10,080 nt of DNA from an uncultured Clostridia bacterium (GTDB taxonomy: Bacteria; Bacillota; Clostridia; Oscillospirales; Acutalibacteraceae): the NCBI GenBank assembly GCA_946006915.1, contig CAMFZK010000032.1:1-10080 (forward strand), written 5' to 3'. A program made the position numbers and the translations under genes. The notes below the pieces were generated by a model, which was not told the origin of the DNA, searched no databases, and worked only from the letters and a program-made list of their open reading frames with translations. Positions 7,305 through 10,080 of this stretch are shown here, piece after piece. Each line of letters opens with the position of its first letter. Within the stretch, counting starts at the first letter, position 1.

Positions 7305-7329
7305 TTTTTATAAATTTGTATACTATAAT
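7301..7329 (+). promoter_or_regulatory. Sigma-A promoter reading into the DUF559 element
   Basis: TTGATT (7301-7306) and a perfect TATAAT (7324-7329) with 17-bp spacing. The -35 overlaps the pdaB-like stop codon. Transcription would start near 7336, just outside the left inverted repeat, and read through it into the DUF559 ORF. Confidence 0.6.
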
Positions 7330-7343
7330 TAAAAAAGACCAAT

Positions 7344-7398
7344 GCCTCCCTTGTGTAAAGGGAGGTGGATTTTGCGTAGCAAAAGACGGAGGGATTGT
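7344..7398 (+). repeat. Left structured inverted repeat of the DUF559 element
   Basis: A 55-bp arm made of a CCTCCCTT/AAGGGAGG hairpin (7345-7352 with 7358-7365), a TTTTGC/GCAAAA hairpin (7370-7375 with 7379-7384) and the end block GACGGAGGGATTGT. The GGAGGG at 7388-7393 is placed to serve as ribosome binding site for the enclosed ORF. Confidence 0.85.
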
Positions 7399-7399
7399 C

Positions 7400-7765
7400 A
7401 TAGAATATAAACACAATAAATCGCTTATCGGTGTTGGCAGAATATTGCGAAAAAATATGACACCAGAGGAACGCCATTTGTGGTATGATTTTTTGAGGAC
7501 ATATCCTATAAGATTTAATAGGCAAAAAATTATAGGTAAATATATTGTTGATTTTTACTGTGCCAAAGCAAAACTGATAATTGAACTTGACGGTTCGCAA
7601 CATTATCAAGATGTCGGGGATTTAAAAGATACCGAACGCACAAAATTTCTTCAGCGATACGGATTTAAAGTAATACGAATACCAAACAATGAAATTAAAC
7701 AAAATTTTAGGGGTGTTTGCGAGCATATTGATTTGTGCGTAAAACAATCCCTCCGTCATTTTTAA
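7400..7765 (+). CDS. DUF559 endonuclease-like protein (start codon uncertain)
   Basis: A small PD-(D/E)XK-type nuclease-like protein of the DUF559 family, related in fold to Vsr-type endonucleases. The frame reads LRKNMTPEERHLWYDFLR, then RFNRQKIIGKYIVDFYC and KLIIELDGSQHY, with probable catalytic acidic residues in VDFYC and ELDG. It continues with RTKFLQRYGFKVIRI. Counting from 7400 gives 121 aa, the usual length. Family members, as I recall, begin a few residues before an YNK-L block, which matches YKHNKSL here. At that place the codon is ATA (7400), 6 nt after GGAGGG. No ATG, GTG or TTG occurs in frame between 7319 and 7444. The next starts are TTG at 7445 and ATG at 7457, which cost 15 and 19 residues. 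The gene may use a non-standard start, be N-terminally shortened, or be decaying. The last residues and stop are encoded in the right repeat. Confidence 0.75.
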   Translation: MEYKHNKSLIGVGRILRKNMTPEERHLWYDFLRTYPIRFNRQKIIGKYIVDFYCAKAKLIIELDGSQHYQDVGDLKDTERTKFLQRYGFKVIRIPNNEIKQNFRGVCEHIDLCVKQSLRHF

Positions 7766-7796
7766 AAAATGACACCTCCCTTTACACAAGGGAGGC
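7744..7796 (-). repeat. Right structured inverted repeat of the DUF559 element
   Basis: A 53-bp arm, the inverted counterpart of 7344-7398. It holds ACAATCCCTCCGTC (7744-7757), a nine-pair palindrome (7755-7763 with 7765-7773) and a CCTCCCTT/AAGGGAGG hairpin. The DUF559 stop codon (7763-7765) sits at the tip of the palindrome. Confidence 0.85.
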
Positions 7797-7829
7797 GAAA
7801 ATTTAAGAAGATTTATTGAGTTTTTAAAT

Positions 7830-7854
7830 AAAAAAACACCTCAACATAAGGTGC
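7830..7854 (-). terminator. Minus-strand intrinsic terminator, likely for the small hydrophobic ORF
   Basis: On the minus strand, GCACCT and AGGTGT (five Watson-Crick pairs plus a G-U) enclose a 7-nt loop and are followed directly by seven T residues. It lies beyond the 3' end of the minus-strand ORF at 7973 and next to the -35 of the plus-strand promoter. A minus-strand transcript ending here would span the whole antisense RNA. Confidence 0.5.
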
Positions 7855-7883
7855 TTGACAAGTACGAAAATATGTACTATAAT
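7855..7883 (+). promoter_or_regulatory. Perfect-consensus sigma-A promoter of an antisense RNA
   Basis: TTGACA (7855-7860) and TATAAT (7878-7883) with exactly 17 bp between them, both perfect matches to the vegetative consensus. It is the strongest promoter in the window, yet no conventional ORF follows on the plus strand. Confidence 0.85.
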
Positions 7884-7889
7884 ATAGGT

Positions 7890-7986
7890 GAAATAAGGCA
7901 AACCGTATAGACGGTTTTGCCCTCAAAGAAAATTGATTAAAGATTTAACCGCACAGTTTGCAGACAGGGCGGTTATTTCTTTTTTA
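7890..7986 (+). ncRNA. Candidate antisense small RNA (about 95 nt)
   Basis: Predicted from the perfect promoter upstream to the terminator at 7946-7985. The 5' hairpin is GGCAAACCGT-ATAG-ACGGTTTTGCC (7897-7921, one bulged T). A single-stranded A-rich linker follows, and then the terminator stem. It is complementary to the 3' end of a minus-strand hydrophobic ORF, including its stop and Lys codons, which is how type I antitoxin RNAs overlap their toxin mRNAs. The exact start is estimated from the -10 position. Readthrough could extend it to the terminator at 8067-8112. Confidence 0.55.
7946..7985 (+). terminator. Intrinsic terminator of the antisense RNA
   Basis: TAACCGC (7946-7952) pairs with GCGGTTA (7969-7975) across a 16-nt loop, followed by TTTCTTTTTT. 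The U-tract is present only in the plus direction. The 3' stem arm contains the complement of the stop codon of the minus-strand ORF. Confidence 0.6.
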
Positions 7987-8071
7987 TGACCGTTATTACA
8001 AGTGTTATAACCGAAATTATAACAATACTAAACTGAAACAAGTCCTGATTAGTTATGTATATAGGGCACAC
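7973..8071 (-). CDS. Candidate small hydrophobic toxin-like peptide (start uncertain)
   Basis: A very short minus-strand ORF ending in TAA at 7975-7973. Its C-terminal part reads DLFQFSIVIISVITLVITVI followed by KKK: one membrane-spanning stretch with a Lys-rich end. This is the build of type I toxins (TxpA/BsrG/Fst and holin-like toxin families), and I recall clostridial members with a DLFQF-type start. Possible starts are GTG at 8071 (32 aa), inside a hairpin arm, and TTG at 8041 (22 aa). The place where family members would begin (before TNQDLFQF) has ATA at 8056-8054 instead of ATG. No convincing ribosome binding site or own promoter was found, so it may be silent, decayed, or read from the DUF1622 promoter. 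The plus-strand antisense RNA overlaps its 3' end. Confidence 0.4.
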   Translation of the reverse strand: MCPIYITNQDLFQFSIVIISVITLVITVIKKK

Positions 8072-8112
8072 CCCCACCGCCTAAATCGGCAGATGGGGGT
8101 GTGTTTATTTTT
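8067..8112 (+). terminator. GC-rich intrinsic terminator, plus strand
   Basis: A 10-bp perfect stem, CACACCCCCA (8067-8076) with TGGGGGTGTG (8094-8103), with an inner CCG/CGG pairing, followed by TTTATTTTT. It is oriented for plus-strand transcripts, converging on the minus-strand DUF1622 gene whose stop codon overlaps the T-run. In minus-strand RNA the same hairpin lacks a T-run. It would form a structure in the leader of the small hydrophobic ORF, covering its GTG. Confidence 0.75.
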
Positions 8113-8443
8113 CGTCGTCTTTATGTTCTTTGGTGGAACGCATTTCAAAGTGGATTAGAAAACTTAAAAGCGCACGCAAAAGAATAACCGCACCCAAAAT
8201 TAAAAGTTCGCTCATTTCACGCACAAGCACGGTTTTAAGTATTTCTGCCGCCATTTTAAATTCCAGTCCCGTTGCAAGCCCGTTTGCAAGATGAAACTGC
8301 AAATCAAACTTTTTGTGGAAAAATGTGTTTTGCAAATATTCCCAAAACGCTTTAAGGGCACTCCACGCCACAACAAAAATACCCATTATTTCCAAAATGC
8401 CGATAATATACGGCAGAACGGTTTCAATAATACTCTCTAACAT
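8105..8443 (-). CDS. DUF1622 family small membrane protein
   Basis: A 112-aa integral membrane protein matching the DUF1622 pattern. It has a first hydrophobic segment at about 8-32 (IIGILEIMGIFVVAWSALKAF), a central amphipathic GLATGLEFKMAAEILKTVL segment (58-73), and a second strong segment LLILGAVILLRALLSFLI (80-97). A charged tail (KEHKDDEK) ends the protein. The ATG has a good CGGAGGGG site. Family function is unknown. It has its own promoter and is separated from the antiporter gene by 268 bp, so it need not be an operon partner. Its transcript may run on into the hydrophobic ORF at 7973-8071, since no minus-strand terminator lies between. Confidence 0.85.
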   Translation of the reverse strand: MLESIIETVLPYIIGILEIMGIFVVAWSALKAFWEYLQNTFFHKKFDLQFHLANGLATGLEFKMAAEILKTVLVREMSELLILGAVILLRALLSFLIHFEMRSTKEHKDDEK

Positions 8444-8463
8444 AATTCCCCTCCGTTTTGTAT

Positions 8464-8492
8464 ATTATAACATACAACACAAACTTATTCAA
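8464..8492 (-). promoter_or_regulatory. Sigma-A promoter of the DUF1622 gene
   Basis: On the minus strand TTGAAT (8492-8487) and a perfect TATAAT (8469-8464) are 17 bp apart, about 20 bp before the ATG at 8443 and just upstream of its GGAGGGG ribosome binding site. Confidence 0.65.
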
Positions 8493-8507
8493 GGTTTATA
8501 AAATGGT

Positions 8508-8543
8508 CTCGGGCGCGGTTCCCGATTTTGAACCACGCCCGAG
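8508..8543 (-). terminator. Long GC-rich hairpin, possible minus-strand terminator
   Basis: CTCGGGCGCGGTTC (8508-8521) faces GAACCACGCCCGAG (8530-8543): a 14-position stem with an 8-nt loop. The single non-Watson-Crick position is G-U on the minus strand but C-A on the plus strand, which favours a minus-strand RNA. Downstream on the minus strand there are only four T residues after ACCA, so terminator function is uncertain. It would separate the antiporter transcript from the DUF1622 promoter. Confidence 0.45.
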
Positions 8544-8561
8544 TAATATACAAATATGGGT

Positions 8562-8711
8562 GTTGTTTTTAGCACAAAAAACAACCTGTCGGATTATGCG
8601 GGGCATTTGCCCGGCAGCAGAAACCGTTTGCAACCGGTTCCCTATTTGCTAAGTTTATTAAACCATAAACATTTTAAGACAATACTAAAAAAATTTTAAC
8701 AAAATGTAAAA
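8562..8711. other. Hairpin-rich intergenic region between antiporter and DUF1622 genes
   Basis: No ORF worth calling. Several inverted repeats occur in a row: GTTGTTTTT/AAAAACAAC (8562-8585), GGGCA/TGCCC nested in CTGTCGG/CCGGCAG, AACCG/CGGTT around 8620-8640, and GTTTAT/ATAAAC around 8653-8670. Just after the antiporter stop, a weak AT-only stem ATTTTA/TAAAAT (8693-8711) followed by seven T residues on the minus strand may terminate that gene. A TTTACA-17 bp-TAGTAT on the minus strand could start an RNA here. I do not recognise a known riboswitch or small-RNA family. Confidence 0.35.
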
Positions 8712-10007
8712 TTACTGTTCCCTGTTTTTTGCGGCTTCAAGTTTGGTTTGTCTTCTTTGTTTAACTTCGTCCGAAATCGGCTTAATTTCGCCTGCGGCGG
8801 TAAGAGCCATACGGGTAAACAAAGGTCCTACAAGTTCATAAATAAGTACCGCAAACAAGGTAATGTTTCTAATAAGCGAACCCTGCTCGCCCAACTGCAT
8901 TGCGGTAGAACACATACCAAGCGCAACACCTGCCTGCGGGAAAAGGGTTATACCCAAGTACTTGCAAATCTGCGGACTGCATCTTGTGATTTTTGCACTT
9001 ACAAAAGTACCCAAGTATTTACCTATACATCTTGTGATTATGTAAATTACGCCTACAATTACTATCCACAAACTTTTAAATACGCCGAGTTGAAGTTCCG
9101 CACCGCTTATAACAAAGAAAAGGGCAAACAAAGGCGAAGTCCATTTATCTGCCGCACCCATAAGGTCGTGCGAGAGAGGACAAATGTTGCAGAATACCGT
9201 ACCAAGCATCATACAGGAAAGCAAGGGCGAAAAGGCAATATGAACACCGCCTACTTGGAATTCAAGCATTGAAATGGCTGCGGTTAAGAGTACAACTCCG
9301 ATAGTTAGGTTAAGACGGTTGGTGTTAGAGTTGAAAAGTTTTTCAAGCCAGGTTAAAACCCAACCCATTAAAGCACCCACGGCTAACGAACAAACAATTT
9401 CCACTATTGGGTTTACGATAATTGAAATTAAATCCACAGTACCGCTTACAATGGTTTTGGCAATACCGAAAGAAACGGCAAAAACTATCAAACCTACCGC
9501 ATCGTCAAGCGCTACGATGGGTAAAAGCAACTTGGTAAGCGGACCTTTTGCCTTGTATTGACGTACAACCATTAAGGTTGCGGCAGGGGCGGTTGCGGTG
9601 GCTATTGCACCAAGGGTAATCAGTTGAGGCAAGGTTAAAACATCGGGCATTAGATAATGCAATCCGAGCAATGCTAAATCTACGAAAAATGTAGCCGCTA
9701 ATGCTTGGAAAATACCTATTACAAATGCCTGTTTACCGGTTTTTTTAAGGTCTTCAAGACGAAACTCGTTACCGATTGAAAAGGCGATAAAGCCGAGAGC
9801 CACTTCCGAAATGAGCGAAAGATTTGTTACGGCATCTGCCGAGGTAAAACCGACACCGTTAAAACCCATTCTTCCTGCAAAATAAGGGCCTACAAGCACA
9901 CCCGCAATAAGGTACGCCGTAACCGAAGGAAGTTTTAATGGCTTGAAAAGACGTGTCATTAAAAGTCCGGCCAAAAGTGCTACCGAAACCGAAAGTAAAG
10001 TATTCAC
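8712..10007 (-). CDS. Cation:proton antiporter, CPA2-type (Na_H_Exchanger family)
   Basis: A 431-aa polytopic membrane protein with about 12 hydrophobic segments and a short charged cytoplasmic tail (about 408-431). It matches the Na+/H+ exchanger (KefB/NapA-like) transporter fold. The core block TATAPAATLMVVRQYKAKG is followed by IVALDDAVGLIVFAV, where the Asp pair (D168-D169) is the expected ion-binding site. LIAGVLVGP near the N-terminus is also typical. There is no C-terminal TrkA-N/RCK domain, so it is not a full Kef channel. Substrate (Na+, K+ or H+ coupling) cannot be decided from sequence. The start is GTG at 10007-10005, supported by GGGAGA seven bases upstream; the nearby ATG at 10015 is out of frame. 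Confidence 0.93.
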   Translation of the reverse strand: MNTLLSVSVALLAGLLMTRLFKPLKLPSVTAYLIAGVLVGPYFAGRMGFNGVGFTSADAVTNLSLISEVALGFIAFSIGNEFRLEDLKKTGKQAFVIGIFQALAATFFVDLALLGLHYLMPDVLTLPQLITLGAIATATAPAATLMVVRQYKAKGPLTKLLLPIVALDDAVGLIVFAVSFGIAKTIVSGTVDLISIIVNPIVEIVCSLAVGALMGWVLTWLEKLFNSNTNRLNLTIGVVLLTAAISMLEFQVGGVHIAFSPLLSCMMLGTVFCNICPLSHDLMGAADKWTSPLFALFFVISGAELQLGVFKSLWIVIVGVIYIITRCIGKYLGTFVSAKITRCSPQICKYLGITLFPQAGVALGMCSTAMQLGEQGSLIRNITLFAVLIYELVGPLFTRMALTAAGEIKPISDEVKQRRQTKLEAAKNREQ

Positions 10008-10055
10008 AAAAACATCTCCCTAAAAACAATTCATATATATTTTTAAACCCAAAAG

Positions 10056-10061
10056 ATTATA
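10056..10061 (-). promoter_or_regulatory. Probable -10 element of the antiporter gene
   Basis: A perfect TATAAT on the minus strand, 48 bp upstream of the GTG start. The matching -35 would fall at or beyond the window edge, so only half the promoter is visible. Confidence 0.4.
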
Positions 10062-10080
10062 CTACTAAGGTAGGTGAAAG

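Larger units (their letters stand above)
7344..7796. mobile_element. Putative 453-bp mobile element: inverted repeats around a DUF559 gene
   Basis: The two ends are inverted copies of each other. Positions 7344-7367 match the complement of 7773-7796 over 24 of 24 bases, and 7385-7398 match the complement of 7744-7757 over 14 of 14. Between these blocks each arm has a different short palindrome. The left copy has TTTTGC-GTA-GCAAAA. The right copy has GTCATTTTT-A-AAAAATGAC. The enclosed DUF559 ORF fills the element: its ribosome binding site lies in the left arm and its stop codon in the right. No target-site duplication is visible at the chosen edges. I recall similar GGGAGG-type repeats with DUF559 genes scattered in gut Clostridia, but I know no established name or mechanism for them. 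Confidence 0.7.

Noticed and set aside
7331..7343. Target-site duplication flanking the DUF559 element
   Set aside because: The bases left of 7344 and right of 7796 share no convincing direct repeat, so none is claimed; the true ends may differ by a few bases.
7344..7796. CRISPR-like repeat pair
   Set aside because: Only two copies exist, in inverted orientation and with a coding gene between them.
8508..8670. Riboswitch controlling the DUF1622 gene
   Set aside because: The DUF1622 promoter lies downstream of these hairpins (8464-8492), so they would not be in its leader from that promoter, and no known riboswitch core was recognised.
8748..9272. 174-aa plus-strand ORF
   Set aside because: It is antisense to the antiporter gene, rich in Cys/Thr/Lys without any domain pattern, and has no ribosome binding site: a shadow of the real frame.

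Overview
The window looks like the end of a contig from a low-GC, endospore-forming member of the Firmicutes, most likely a gut-type Clostridia (Oscillospirales-like) genome. The evidence is four sporulation or germination genes (gpr, spoIIP, a SpoIID-like gene, a pdaB-like gene), AAGGAGG-type ribosome binding sites, clean sigma-A promoters and an AT-rich background. The genus assignment is inference. The first 25 bases are not genomic: they match the Nextera transposase adapter and its mosaic end, so position 26 is the true contig edge.

Layout. Positions 26-1374 (minus) carry dnaA, cut by the contig edge at what is probably its last codon. A 104-bp divergent intergenic region holds the dnaA promoter but no recognisable DnaA box. 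On the plus strand, 1479-5490 is a sporulation block: gpr (germination protease), spoIIP (engulfment amidase), an unrecognised 61-aa membrane protein, a 170-aa protein with a carboxypeptidase-regulatory/Cna-B-like fold, and a 453-aa protein with a SpoIID-like domain followed by three peptidoglycan-binding repeats. A sigma-A promoter then precedes an Mrp/NBP35-type Fe-S ATPase gene (5570-6415), which ends in a strong intrinsic terminator. A PdaB-like sporulation polysaccharide deacetylase follows (6546-7304).

Positions 7344-7796 form a compact putative mobile element: a DUF559 endonuclease-like gene bounded by about 54-bp inverted repeats that are themselves made of hairpins. The next 340 bp, without a conventional gene, contain a perfect-consensus sigma-A promoter on the plus strand reading a short terminated RNA. 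This RNA is antisense to a tiny hydrophobic, Lys-tailed ORF on the minus strand that has its own terminator. The arrangement resembles a type I toxin-antitoxin locus. The right side is minus-strand: a DUF1622 membrane protein with its own promoter, a 268-bp hairpin-rich intergenic region, and a CPA2-type cation:proton antiporter.

The functional theme is spore formation: forespore engulfment and peptidoglycan remodelling (SpoIIP, SpoIID-like protein, PdaB-like deacetylase) and SASP degradation on germination (GPR). Two accessory insertions, the DUF559 element and the putative toxin/antisense RNA locus, lie between the housekeeping genes and the antiporter. No tRNA, rRNA, CRISPR array or conventional transposase was seen.
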